The notes under the pieces are model-generated. The model searched no databases. It was not told the DNA's origin and worked only from the letters and a program-made list of their open reading frames with translations. The translations under genes and the position numbers were made by a program. A stretch of 64,000 bases of DNA, taken from Gammaproteobacteria bacterium (lineage in GTDB: Bacteria > Pseudomonadota > Gammaproteobacteria > Steroidobacterales > Woeseiaceae). Every line of letters begins with the position of its first letter. Position 1 is the first letter of the stretch. Positions 16,423-26,040 of the stretch are shown piece after piece. The stretch is taken from assembly GCA_024640305.1 (NCBI GenBank), contig JAHEFG010000002.1, forward strand, positions 62,001 to 126,000. Reading direction: 5' to 3'.

Positions 16423-19400
16423 TTATGGCTCCGTGGGAACAGTCCCACCCAGGTCGTTTATGTCGGTATCTTCTGCCAAATGCCAGAAGGTGCGCCAGCG
16501 AGTGGTCGCATCAATGTTGTCAATCTGCAAGTCGGGTCGCAGGATCTTGTTCGGTGGAACGGTTACAACCTCTGCCGGAATGCCGAGCGACTGAAGCTCG
16601 ACACTGCGATCATTTTTTGTCGTCGGCTCATCCGGGTTATCAGGATCATCGTCACTCGTATCGTAATTCATCACGGCAGTAGCATTCTGCATCGACACGG
16701 CGTAAAGGCGCCCGCCACCCTCAGACGGTGTGCATGCGGTCGCACCGCCGCCAGACTGCGGCAGGTAAGACGTGAAGAACGTCTTGCCTGTAATTGTTAG
16801 CGGAGTCGCCAACATTTTTTCGCCCGGCTCTTCCATCTGCAGACGCCAGCCGTTAGTAAGGTTTACGACGCAGCCGCCGCTTCCTTGCAGGCAATTGCTC
16901 GTAACATCACCGAAATCAACGTGTGTCAGCCCCGTATCGACCGCGCTGCCGACAGATGTACGGCGATCTTTGATCATGTAAGTGAAATCGGTCGTAATTC
17001 CACCTTTGTCCAGTGGGTTTGCTCTGTCGCCCGATCCGATTACGACACCGTCAAATAGCCCGTCGGAGTCCTTGCTCGGTACCAGGTCCGGCCGATGGAA
17101 GAATCGACGATCTGTGGCAATGCTGGGAGATCCGCCAGCATGTCGACCAACCGAAGCCAGCAGCGTCAAACCCCAGTTGACCGAATCTTTGCCAACGATA
17201 TCTGCGCGCCAGATATTGCCACCCGTGTCACCGACAACGATGCGGTCCGTCAGGCCATCACCATTGGTATCACCTACCGTTAATGTCGACGGAATGCTGT
17301 CGACCAGTCCTGGGTGCTCAAAAACACTGGCGCCGGCACCGCCGGAGCCCTGTTTTGCCTTCCAGATCAGTTGGCCGGACTCCGCATCAACCACATAAAT
17401 GGCATTGCCTTCCGAGTCGTCTGATCCGACTACTCCACGCCGATCCTTGTTCAGATCGTAGCCGCCGGCGAACATGACGACGGGTCGCGGTCCAGAGGCT
17501 GAATCGATGAGCCCGACTCGAGGGTTCGAGAACGTATACCCGAGTTCGGCGAAGTCGCCACCCTTTTCGATCGTCCACATCAGCCTGGGACTCTCCGGGT
17601 TGGTTATATCAAGGGCGTAATACGCCTTGCCACCACGACGCATTCCGACATACATATACACGCGATCGCCATCGCCAGAGACGATCGACCCGTCTCGATT
17701 CTTGTCTTGCACGAAAGCCACCGGTGCACCGTCCATTGTGTACGGGTGTTGCATTCCGGTGCCATTGGCGCGCAGTATTTTTTGCGCCTCCATCGAGCGT
17801 CTTGGCATAAAGGCCCAGACTTCCTCGCCGCTCTCGCTTCCGCCAGCAGTCGTATTTCTCAGCAATCGGAGCATGCCGTCATCGGAGCCAACGGCGATAA
17901 AGATCGCTGGGTTCGCTGGGTCGCTGTATCCACCAATCGAGCCGAAGTTGATGGGTAATGGTCGGGAATGCAGGGCATCGCCGAAAATCCATTCTCTCGC
18001 CTCATTGGTCTCGCCATCGCCGTCTATGTCGTCGATATCCAACCCACGTGCATGAGCAATCAGTGCCGCTGCCTCTGTGGTTGTGGCGACGTCAAAATCG
18101 GACTGCAGCGCTGAGGCCGTTGCTGAATCTACATTAAGGGCCGCCAGCGACGACGATGTGCGATCGTAGTAGATCGTCCGTCCGCCCAAACCGTTGGCTT
18201 CTTGTGGACTGCCAGTAAGGAAGCCAGGAATTCGTTGGCCGGCCCCACCTCTCGCAACGACTCGGCCATCCCGACCGGCAACCTCTCCCGAGTCCAGGTC
18301 CGGAGGCGGCAATGAAGCCGGCAAAGTCCAGCTCGTCAGTGCATCGAAACGTATGCGCCCATCGGCGGCAACAGCGGGGGTACCGGTTGCGTCAACCAGA
18401 GTCGCATCGGTTGATGTCGTGTTTGCACCCTCAAGCTTAAGCTTCTTGACGTTGCCTACCCAGTACGGGCGTGCCTGGGCATCGACCTGAAACAGTGCGA
18501 TATAGACGTTGTCGGTTATCTCAGCACGGTTGAAGACATTGACCGGAACTGATGCCGCGACGAAAGTCGTGCTAACGCTGAGGATCTGCTTGAAAATTTC
18601 CTGAAGTGTGGCGACAAGCTCGTCCGGGTCTTCGCTGAGGGCGAGTGGCATGCCAGTGCCACCAGCTTTCGCGTAGCCTTTTGTTGTCGTGTTGATTTTC
18701 GTCTTGTCGACTATGAAGTAGGAGATAACATTTTGCTTGTCATCAAGATCAGGCACAGATCCATATTTTCCGTTCGCCAGATCCGCATCATTGAGGTACT
18801 GCAGGACATCGGGAAATTGTCGCTGCGACGAACCAAATCCGCCGGAAGAAACTGGATCCTCAATCGCATCATCTGAATCGTCATCCTGGTTCGACACCTG
18901 GAACATGACATTTACTGTATAGAGCTTGGAACATGCACCTGCTCGATCCAGTGGGCTAACGTAAGCCGGCTTCGTTCTTGCGCCTGATTCAATAGAGCTA
19001 TCCCAGGATATGGCAGGATTATCCACATCGAGATTGGTCTTAAAACTCGATGCGTAGTCCGTATAGCCATTGTGTGCGTTGTAGACTCCTTGCCCAGTGA
19101 TATAGCGGAAGAACTCGAAGAAAAGCTCTTTGCCCTGATACGAATGGCTAAAGTTTCCCTGTGGCGTAGGCATCGATTCGATGAGCTTATGAAAGCGTGC
19201 CTTTGCCCCGTTAGCATCACCTTTCTCAAACGTCTCAAAGCCCATCGCAATGTAGCCGCCGTTGCTGCATCCGGTGCGACCGAAACCTTCACAGTTGTTG
19301 TTATTGTTGTGATTCAACATCAATCCGACTTTTATGCCTTCAAGCGGATCGAACACTTTGCGAAGAGCACCGCGCAGCACATCGAAGAACGTATAGGGGC

Positions 19401-19638
19401 CGTAGGCACTCATATAACCTTCGCTAATCAAAGTGTCACAGGCACCGCCGTTGCAGGCCGTCGAACCCAGGTTGGGACGGTAATCGAGTGAAAACATGAC
19501 CATCGGTTCGCTGCCAGGTGGAAGACCGGCTCCGGAATTCATGTAGACGTCTGTATCGTCCGCCTGAGCGGATCCGACAGCAAATATCAAGGCGGCCATA
19601 AAGGCCGTGATGGAAAGCTTTCGAATTGTGGTATCCAT
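16423..19638 (-). CDS. pilY1: PilY1-like tip protein lacking a VWA metal site (second locus)
   Basis: A 1071-residue exported protein with a signal peptide cut after A26. The C-terminal propeller keeps PilY1 landmarks: GDALHSRPLPINFG, VGSDDGMLRLL, VGMRRGGKAYYALDI, TGGNIWRADI, with acidic loops DKNRDGSIVSGDGD and DTNGDGLTD matching the calcium-binding pattern known from Pseudomonas PilY1. At the N-terminus, where the other PilY1 has DTSGSM, this one reads FSLDYRPNLGSTAC, so the DxSxS metal site is missing. An asparagine run (HNNNNNC) follows near residue 110. It lies between pilX and pilE in a complete paralogous operon. The likely role is a variant pilus-tip protein with a different ligand. 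Confidence 0.92.
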   Translation of the reverse strand: MDTTIRKLSITAFMAALIFAVGSAQADDTDVYMNSGAGLPPGSEPMVMFSLDYRPNLGSTACNGGACDTLISEGYMSAYGPYTFFDVLRGALRKVFDPLEGIKVGLMLNHNNNNNCEGFGRTGCSNGGYIAMGFETFEKGDANGAKARFHKLIESMPTPQGNFSHSYQGKELFFEFFRYITGQGVYNAHNGYTDYASSFKTNLDVDNPAISWDSSIESGARTKPAYVSPLDRAGACSKLYTVNVMFQVSNQDDDSDDAIEDPVSSGGFGSSQRQFPDVLQYLNDADLANGKYGSVPDLDDKQNVISYFIVDKTKINTTTKGYAKAGGTGMPLALSEDPDELVATLQEIFKQILSVSTTFVAASVPVNVFNRAEITDNVYIALFQVDAQARPYWVGNVKKLKLEGANTTSTDATLVDATGTPAVAADGRIRFDALTSWTLPASLPPPDLDSGEVAGRDGRVVARGGAGQRIPGFLTGSPQEANGLGGRTIYYDRTSSSLAALNVDSATASALQSDFDVATTTEAAALIAHARGLDIDDIDGDGETNEAREWIFGDALHSRPLPINFGSIGGYSDPANPAIFIAVGSDDGMLRLLRNTTAGGSESGEEVWAFMPRRSMEAQKILRANGTGMQHPYTMDGAPVAFVQDKNRDGSIVSGDGDRVYMYVGMRRGGKAYYALDITNPESPRLMWTIEKGGDFAELGYTFSNPRVGLIDSASGPRPVVMFAGGYDLNKDRRGVVGSDDSEGNAIYVVDAESGQLIWKAKQGSGGAGASVFEHPGLVDSIPSTLTVGDTNGDGLTDRIVVGDTGGNIWRADIVGKDSVNWGLTLLASVGRHAGGSPSIATDRRFFHRPDLVPSKDSDGLFDGVVIGSGDRANPLDKGGITTDFTYMIKDRRTSVGSAVDTGLTHVDFGDVTSNCLQGSGGCVVNLTNGWRLQMEEPGEKMLATPLTITGKTFFTSYLPQSGGGATACTPSEGGGRLYAVSMQNATAVMNYDTSDDDPDNPDEPTTKNDRSVELQSLGIPAEVVTVPPNKILRPDLQIDNIDATTRWRTFWHLAEDTDINDLGGTVPTEP

Positions 19639-19666
19639 ACCTAATACTCTCTATTGAGATTCTGTG

Positions 19667-20179
19667 TTACTGCTTCGGCACCAGCACAAGCACACCTTCG
19701 GTGACTTGCTGGCGGCCCAGTCCGTCTTCAACACGGTCGTAAGTCGTCGTTACAGTGAATGACGCACTTGTAAATTTATCGATACTCGATTCCACAACAC
19801 GCGGCGGAGGACGAAATTCTTCACCAGTCCTCTCAACACGTGCTGAGATGTAATTTGCTGCAATTCCCGCGGCGAGAACCGGGTTGTCGACCGGCAAATC
19901 GACGCGGTCACAGTTCATTTGGCCTGCTGTACACGCTGTGTACCCAGTCTTCCCAACAACTGGTGTCGATGAGGGGTTTGCAACGATTGCATCAGCGAGA
20001 GCCTGGGCAGCCTGTGTTGCTGCAATTCGAGACTCTTCGTTCTGCGCCATATGCAAGCCAATATTGCTGGAGCGCATCGAGGAGATCGTTAGCAGTGTCA
20101 TTGCAACAAGAAACATCAATGCAATCACAAGAATTGCACCACCTTGCTTGTTTCTTGAAGCTTGAAATCGATTGCTCAT
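19667..20179 (-). CDS. pilX: Minor pilin PilX (second locus)
   Basis: A 170-residue PilX-like minor pilin. The N-terminus NKQGGAILVIALMFLVAMTLL gives a cleavage site within QGG and, as in the first-locus PilX, no Glu at mature position 5. The segment NEESRIAATQAAQALADAIV corresponds to the conserved PilX stretch. A cysteine pair (CTAGQMNC) lies near the middle. It starts two bases from pilW and 28 bases before pilY1 of the same operon. Confidence 0.87.
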   Translation of the reverse strand: MSNRFQASRNKQGGAILVIALMFLVAMTLLTISSMRSSNIGLHMAQNEESRIAATQAAQALADAIVANPSSTPVVGKTGYTACTAGQMNCDRVDLPVDNPVLAAGIAANYISARVERTGEEFRPPPRVVESSIDKFTSASFTVTTTYDRVEDGLGRQQVTEGVLVLVPKQ

Positions 20180-20180
20180 A

Positions 20181-21164
20181 TCAAAGGCCCATTCTGTTCA
20201 TGCTGCGAATGTTCTGGATCGTCACGTTTGTCGAAAAGACGCGTCGATGAAATGAATCGTCCGGCAGGAAATCTTGCGCGTTACTTATCGAGTAGGTCTT
20301 GTCGTTATCGTATCTGGTATCGATATCCGTAGTTCGTGCGAGGATAAATACTCTCGCCGTAACCACGCGCTGCATTTCCGCCAATGTCGGGCTCGGCATA
20401 AAAGTATCGGGGCCTCCATCTTCATTCGTATCGATGCCGTATTCGATCTGAAGATTCTCGATACCAGTAGCAAGACATTCGGTTACCATGCTTGGGCCGA
20501 CCCCGTTCAACACTTTACGGCACAATGTAGGAATGCCATCGCCCGGCACGTTCGCATATCTCCGAATGAAGTAAATAGTTGGTCGGAACTCCCAGTCATC
20601 ACCGGTGATTGCCGCTGCGCCAGGCGCTGGCGAACGATACAACAGGCCGACAGTACCGTTTGTTCGCAGGTAGATTCCGCCGTTTCTCAATACGGCTGAC
20701 TGAGATCCAACAACGCGCTTGATCGATACAACATCGGTCCCTTCGAGCAACTCGCCCGCGGCGATACAGGAGTGCGCCGCCAAAATGTCTGCGTTGGATG
20801 CGTTATCTACAGCGGTAAGCGAAAGTGCATCGTCCGTGCCAGGCACGACCGTGCGGTACATCCAGTTGACCTCACCCGCCGGACCGCAATCGACACCGAT
20901 GGCCAAGCCACCATCTTGCGTTACAACATCGGGCATGTGCAGTTCCGCATAATGCCCGGCCATACTCAGGTCGAACGCGATTTCGCGCAGCGCGTGGCGG
21001 GCGTCGTCCTGCATTCGTGCAATGTTGTCATCCTGGGTGAAGCTGTGGCTGTTGTTCACGAACACGGAAACGACTGCAATGCTCAATGTCATCGACAGCG
21101 CCAATGCCACCATCAACTCCACCATGGTAAAGCCAGACTGCAATTTGTTTGAGGTGTGATGCAT
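20181..21164 (-). CDS. pilW: Minor pilin PilW (second locus)
   Basis: A 327-residue minor pilin. The leader ends at G11, then FTMVELMVALALSMTLS with Glu at mature position 5. The DDARHALREIAFDLSMAGH stretch and the C-terminal GIENLQIEYGIDTNEDGGPDTF (shortened) parallel the first-locus PilW, including a DTNEDGGPD acidic loop. Four cysteines are present in the central domain. Gap to pilV is 11 bases and to pilX one base, consistent with one transcript. Confidence 0.91.
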   Translation of the reverse strand: MHHTSNKLQSGFTMVELMVALALSMTLSIAVVSVFVNNSHSFTQDDNIARMQDDARHALREIAFDLSMAGHYAELHMPDVVTQDGGLAIGVDCGPAGEVNWMYRTVVPGTDDALSLTAVDNASNADILAAHSCIAAGELLEGTDVVSIKRVVGSQSAVLRNGGIYLRTNGTVGLLYRSPAPGAAAITGDDWEFRPTIYFIRRYANVPGDGIPTLCRKVLNGVGPSMVTECLATGIENLQIEYGIDTNEDGGPDTFMPSPTLAEMQRVVTARVFILARTTDIDTRYDNDKTYSISNAQDFLPDDSFHRRVFSTNVTIQNIRSMNRMGL

Positions 21165-21175
21165 AAGACGCGAAC

Positions 21176-21766
21176 TCAGATATTTGGGTCGATGTAAGTC
21201 GGAATCTGGATGATTCGGCGAAACTCCAGGTTGGCGCCGTAATTACCGCTCAGCGCTCCGCACGGGTTGTTGACTGAATTAACGATGGACGCTGTCCCGC
21301 GCCATGCAATTGTGATTTGGTAAACCCCGGCACCGCCGACGGCCGGCCCATCGATACATACAGAAGGCAACATCACTCCTCCCGTACCGACTCCGGCGCT
21401 CGTTTCCAGGTTACCGTCGATCATCTGCTCCCAGAACCAAAGATCATGCGCGGCTTTCTCTGCAGGGTTACATTCGGCACCAACGCTACAATCCGGTACA
21501 GGCTCGCCACCGCGGCGACCGCCGCCAAATTCCCCGGCAGTCCGATAAATATCCAATGCGTCGCCATTGGTACGTATGTCCTCAAGCAGTCCATACGCAA
21601 TCTGCGACGCCGACGTGCGTTGAGCGCCTTCGAAATTGGCTTGCTTGGACACAGTCTGCAGCCCCGCTATAGCAAGCAGGCCGATGCTGAAGACCACCAG
21701 CGCGACCAATAATTCGAGCAGGGAAAAACCCTTCTGCAATTCGCGATGAGCAAACATCAATGACAT
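21176..21766 (-). CDS. pilV: Minor pilin PilV (second locus)
   Basis: A 196-residue minor pilin with leader ending QKG13 and mature start FSLLELLVALVVFSIGLLAIAGLQ (shortened), Glu at position 5. PilV-type landmarks are the AGLQTVSKQANFEGAQRTSAS stretch and LLEDIRTNGDAL. It is about 40 residues longer than the PilV of the first locus, with a Gly/Arg-rich insert (GGGRRGGEP) and a cysteine pair after it. An ATG three codons later is an alternative start. Confidence 0.88.
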   Translation of the reverse strand: MSLMFAHRELQKGFSLLELLVALVVFSIGLLAIAGLQTVSKQANFEGAQRTSASQIAYGLLEDIRTNGDALDIYRTAGEFGGGRRGGEPVPDCSVGAECNPAEKAAHDLWFWEQMIDGNLETSAGVGTGGVMLPSVCIDGPAVGGAGVYQITIAWRGTASIVNSVNNPCGALSGNYGANLEFRRIIQIPTYIDPNI

Positions 21767-21786
21767 CCGATTCTCATATAAGGGAG

Positions 21787-22329
21787 TTATGCGCAGTCCG
21801 GCAAAGTGCCGTCTGCGCGATATTTGGAAAGACGTGGACGACCAGACAAATCAATAATGAGTACCTTCGCGTGCTCTTCACCACGGTCATCACACACCGT
21901 GAACTGACCCGCACTGCCGTTGATTGAGGCACCGACTACGCGCCCATTCGGCCGAAACATCATGACCCCGCCGAATTCGCCCGATCTGATAGTCAGTTCA
22001 TTTGAGCCACTACCGGTCGCAACAATGGTGTCGCTGCCATCTACCGTCTGATTACTGTTGCTGTCGGAAAAGACGATCCAGCCCTGATTCCAACTGACAG
22101 CTTCACAAACGTTGCCTGTAGCGCTTGCACAAATTGTTACGCGAGCATTTGTGGTTACAGCGGTACTACGAGCGACATGCATCGAGGAAACGAAGTCATT
22201 GACCGTGCCGGTTTGCCGTGCGTTGCTGGTAAAAGAGTCCAGTGCCGGGACCGCCATTGACAGCAAAAGCGCCGCCAGACCGATGGCAGTCAGCAACTCG
22301 ATGAGCGTAAACCCTCTTTGCCTGTCCAT
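21787..22329 (-). CDS. fimT: GspH/FimT family minor pilin (second locus)
   Basis: A 180-residue minor pilin that opens the second operon. The leader MDRQRG is cut before F7 (FTLIELLTAIGLAALLL), Glu at mature position 5. The GspH-type domain shows VARSTAVTTNARVTICAS, WNQGWIVFSD and a final CDDRGEEHAKVLIIDLSGRPR, similar to the fimT and fimU products of the first locus. The ATG with AGGGA nearby is preferred to an in-frame GTG eight codons upstream. Only one GspH-type gene is present here, against two in the other locus. About 235 bases separate it from obgE, leaving room for its own promoter. Confidence 0.88.
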   Translation of the reverse strand: MDRQRGFTLIELLTAIGLAALLLSMAVPALDSFTSNARQTGTVNDFVSSMHVARSTAVTTNARVTICASATGNVCEAVSWNQGWIVFSDSNSNQTVDGSDTIVATGSGSNELTIRSGEFGGVMMFRPNGRVVGASINGSAGQFTVCDDRGEEHAKVLIIDLSGRPRLSKYRADGTLPDCA

Positions 22330-22565
22330 TACATAATCCCTGTAGCAATTCACCCTGACCAGGTCAGTCGGTCAGGCTCGGTCGATTCACGACTATGGGT
22401 AAATGCTACTGGTTATGCGGACTTCAGGATGCGACGCAGGTCGGATTTGGGTTCAAATGGTGGTATTTCTCAGCCAATTTTGTGAACCAAGCCCGATGTT
22501 ATGTAAGCTCATTTTAAAATTGAACTGCCTCCGTACGGAGACGGATTGACCGACAGTATTAGTGG

Positions 22566-23597
<1,032 letters not shown>

Positions 23598-23601
23598 CTA
23601 C

Positions 23602-23627
23602 AAAAAACCCCGCTCGTGCGGGGCTTT
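23602..23627 (-). terminator. Intrinsic terminator between rpmA and obgE
   Basis: On the minus strand a GCCCCGC stem with ACGA loop and GCGGGGT is followed by a T-run, a strong intrinsic terminator. It ends about 14 bases before the obgE start codon, so obgE expression must come from readthrough or RNA processing. Confidence 0.9.
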
Positions 23628-23661
23628 TCAGAACCTGCAGGAGCGGCCATGGCCGCGACCG

Positions 23662-23919
23662 TCAGCTACTTACGACACTCACGAACTGGCGATTTTTCGG
23701 TCCCTTGCGCTCGAACTTGACGTCGCCGTCTTTCTTGGCGAAAAGCGTGTGATCACGACCGATGCCAACATTAACGCCCGGGTGAAAACGGGTACCGCGC
23801 TGGCGCACAATGATGTTACCGGCCAGCACTGTTTGCCCACCGTATATCTTGACGCCTAATCGTTTACTTTCTGAATCGCGACCGTTTTTGCTACTGCCGC
23901 CTGCTTTTTTATGTGCCAT
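23662..23919 (-). CDS. rpmA: 50S ribosomal protein L27
   Basis: An 85-residue basic protein with the standard L27 pattern ([22 protein letters not shown] at the start, shortened; [15 protein letters not shown] in the middle; [15 protein letters not shown] near the end). Its N-terminal tail reaches the peptidyl transferase centre. It follows rplU by about 60 bases and is closed by a strong terminator. The start directly at MAHKKAGG shows the proteobacterial form without a cleaved N-terminal extension. Confidence 0.98.
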   Translation of the reverse strand: MAHKKAGGSSKNGRDSESKRLGVKIYGGQTVLAGNIIVRQRGTRFHPGVNVGIGRDHTLFAKKDGDVKFERKGPKNRQFVSVVSS

Positions 23920-23980
23920 TGTTCTGTACCTGCTTCTATCGGCCAGGCATTAAGCCCCGACCCTTAAAAAAATTGCCGCT

Positions 23981-24481
23981 CTAATCAGCGACTTTCTTCT
24001 TTGCCGCTTTCTTCTTGGCTGCTTTTTTCGCAGCCGGTTTCTTGGCAGCAGGCTTTTTCGTTGCTGCCTTTTTCTTTGCGACCTTCTTGGCCGCCGGCTT
24101 CTTCGCTTCCGCCGTCTTCTCGGCTGGCTTCTCAGCCGCGTCTGCCTTAGGCGCCGCTTTCTTTGCCGAAGCACCCGCTATAGCCGTGATTTCCACCTCG
24201 GTGAAGAACTGGCGATGAGAGCCCTGGCGCAAATAATTTTGCCGACGTTTAAATTTGACGACGGGAACCTTGCGAGACTTACCCTGAAGTACGACCTTGC
24301 CGCTAACAGAACCACCGGACAGCAACGGGCTGCCTACTTTGACGTCGCTGCCTTCGCCTACCAGCAGAACCTCATCGAACTTGACCGTGGCGCCCTCTTC
24401 AGCCTCGATTTTCTCGAGACGCAGGACATCACCCTTAGCCGCGCGGTATTGTTTGCCGCCGCTGCGAAAAACCGCATACAT
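23981..24481 (-). CDS. rplU: 50S ribosomal protein L21 with Lys/Ala-rich tail
   Basis: Residues 1-103 are a normal L21 (MYAVFRSGGKQYRAAKGDVL, then KVPVVKFKRRQNYLRQGSHRQ), which binds 23S rRNA. Usual L21 ends about here, but this protein continues to 166 residues with a low-complexity tail built of AKKPAAKK-like repeats that resembles histone H1 or bacterial histone-like tails. The start at 24481 fits the family; 50 further in-frame codons upstream are non-conserved and lie in the leader after a good promoter. First gene of rplU-rpmA-(obgE). Confidence 0.96.
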   Translation of the reverse strand: MYAVFRSGGKQYRAAKGDVLRLEKIEAEEGATVKFDEVLLVGEGSDVKVGSPLLSGGSVSGKVVLQGKSRKVPVVKFKRRQNYLRQGSHRQFFTEVEITAIAGASAKKAAPKADAAEKPAEKTAEAKKPAAKKVAKKKAATKKPAAKKPAAKKAAKKKAAKKKVAD

Positions 24482-24602
24482 CGTATTTTGCTCCGTACCG
24501 CAGCTTGTGTTTACTCGCAAACCGCTGAAAATTAAGTGATTTCTTGTAACTACCGAATTGACGCACGAGCACGCATCTGGCGGCTGCCACAAAGGAGCGG
24601 GA

Positions 24603-24631
24603 ATTCTATAGATTCCCCTGCTCCGGGTCAA
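24603..24631 (-). promoter_or_regulatory. Sigma-70 promoter of rplU-rpmA
   Basis: TTGACC and TAGAAT are spaced by 17 bases on the minus strand. The predicted start leaves a leader of about 115 bases before rplU, long enough for a regulatory structure. Confidence 0.72.
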
Positions 24632-24736
24632 CGTCCAAGGCCATCAAATTTAGCCTTGAATTCAATAGCTTGCGATTAAGCCATTTACACCGTTAACGCA
24701 CACAGGCAGTCGCCAATATCGGGCAATTCAGGCATC

Positions 24737-25747
24737 ATGCGATTTATTATGCAGGCGGCCGAAGAAATACGCGATTCCATAACTTTTGACAGCGTGGTTG
24801 CGCTTGCTCGCGATGACATGTCGGCTGTGGATCGACTCATATCCGTGAGCTTGAAAACCGATGTTGCGCTGGTCTCAGAAGTATCGAAATACATCGTCAC
24901 ATCGGGCGGCAAGCGCCTGCGACCGTTGCTTGTATTACTCGCGTCCAGAGCACTGGGCTACAAAGGCGATCAGCATATACGTTCGGCAGCCATAGTGGAG
25001 TTCATCCACACCGCGACTCTGCTTCACGACGACGTCGTCGATGGTTCACAGAGACGCCGAGGCAGAGATACGGCAAATACGGTATTCGGCAATCAGGCCA
25101 GCGTCCTTGTCGGCGATTACCTTTACTCACGCGCTTTCCAGATGATGGTCGACATCGACAGTATGCGCATCATGCAGATATTGGCCGACGCCACCAACAC
25201 GATAGCTGCCGGCGAAGTCATGCAACTCATGAGTGTGCATGACCCGGATACCACCGAAGAATCCTATCGGCAGGTTATTTATCGCAAAACCGCCCGTCTC
25301 TTCGAGGCCGGCGCACAAATTGCCGCCGTCCTCACGAATAGAGATTCCGGCGACGAGTCTGCAATGATCAGCTACGGGCAGAACCTCGGCGCGGCGTTTC
25401 AACTCATCGATGACGCGCTGGACTACAACTCTTCCGCAGAGGAACTAGGTAAAAACCTGGGTGATGACCTGGCCGAAGGCAAGGCAACGTTGCCATTGAT
25501 ATATGCAATGCAGCAAGGCAGCAGCGAAGATAAAGAACTAATTCGTGATGCAATTATCGATGGTGGCCTGGACCGGCTTGAAAGGATTCAGGCAATCATC
25601 AAGTCAACCGGTGCACTCGAGTACACGGCGATGCGTGCCCAGGAAGCCGCTGATGCGGCCATCGCAGCTTTGTCCGAGATTCCAGACTCCGACTACAAGC
25701 GAGCTCTCATCAGCATCGCCAATTTTTCTGTCCAAAGACGCATGTAG
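24737..25747 (+). CDS. ispB: Octaprenyl diphosphate synthase-type polyprenyl synthase
   Basis: A 336-residue trans-prenyltransferase that extends farnesyl diphosphate with isopentenyl units to make the side chain of ubiquinone. It has the GGKRLRPLL substrate motif, the first aspartate-rich motif D98-D-V-V-D102 followed by RRRGRDTAN, and the second motif D225-D-A-L-D229. Length and position divergent from rplU are standard for ispB in gammaproteobacteria. Chain length (eight, nine or ten units) cannot be told reliably by eye. A second ATG at codon 5 is possible. tRNA-Pro follows in the opposite direction. Confidence 0.94.
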   Translation: MRFIMQAAEEIRDSITFDSVVALARDDMSAVDRLISVSLKTDVALVSEVSKYIVTSGGKRLRPLLVLLASRALGYKGDQHIRSAAIVEFIHTATLLHDDVVDGSQRRRGRDTANTVFGNQASVLVGDYLYSRAFQMMVDIDSMRIMQILADATNTIAAGEVMQLMSVHDPDTTEESYRQVIYRKTARLFEAGAQIAAVLTNRDSGDESAMISYGQNLGAAFQLIDDALDYNSSAEELGKNLGDDLAEGKATLPLIYAMQQGSSEDKELIRDAIIDGGLDRLERIQAIIKSTGALEYTAMRAQEAADAAIAALSEIPDSDYKRALISIANFSVQRRM

Positions 25748-25766
25748 GAAAAGGCAGAGGTTGAGT

Positions 25767-25843
25767 TGGTCGGGCTGGCAAGATTCGAACTTGCGACCCT
25801 CTGACCCCGAGACAGATGCGCTACCAGACTGCGCCACAGCCCG
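25767..25843 (-). tRNA. tRNA-Pro (anticodon CGG)
   Basis: A 77-base cloverleaf with encoded CCA. The acceptor stem CGGGCTG/CAGCCCG, the D stem GCGC/GCGC, and the T stem GCAAG/CTTGC with TTCGAAT all pair. The anticodon stem TCTGT/TCAGA carries a U-U mismatch at its base (31-39), around loop CTCGGGG, giving anticodon CGG. The 5' C1 start is typical of proline tRNAs. Confidence 0.93.
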
Positions 25844-26040
25844 ACCGAGGTGCAGGATTCTACAGCAGGTCTGTCTCTTCAGCCAAGCCTTCTGAAGACA
25901 CCGCATTATCTGACCCAAGCCTGCCACAATGGCATTTCGTGGTCTTTACGATAAAATAGGCGCCGCGCCGAGAAAGACGTGTCGCGCCAACGGCCTGCTC
26001 AATTGGGCGTATCGATCCTTCACCAACATTGGTAATCAAA

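Noticed and set aside
23950..24174. Arg-rich frame over the rplU tail
   Set aside because: It is a shadow of the Lys/Ala repeats of rplU in another frame; no start site, no homologue expected.
24482..24631. 50-codon extension of rplU
   Set aside because: The promoter lies at 24603-24631, so most of this stretch is leader; L21 starts MYAVFRSGGKQ.
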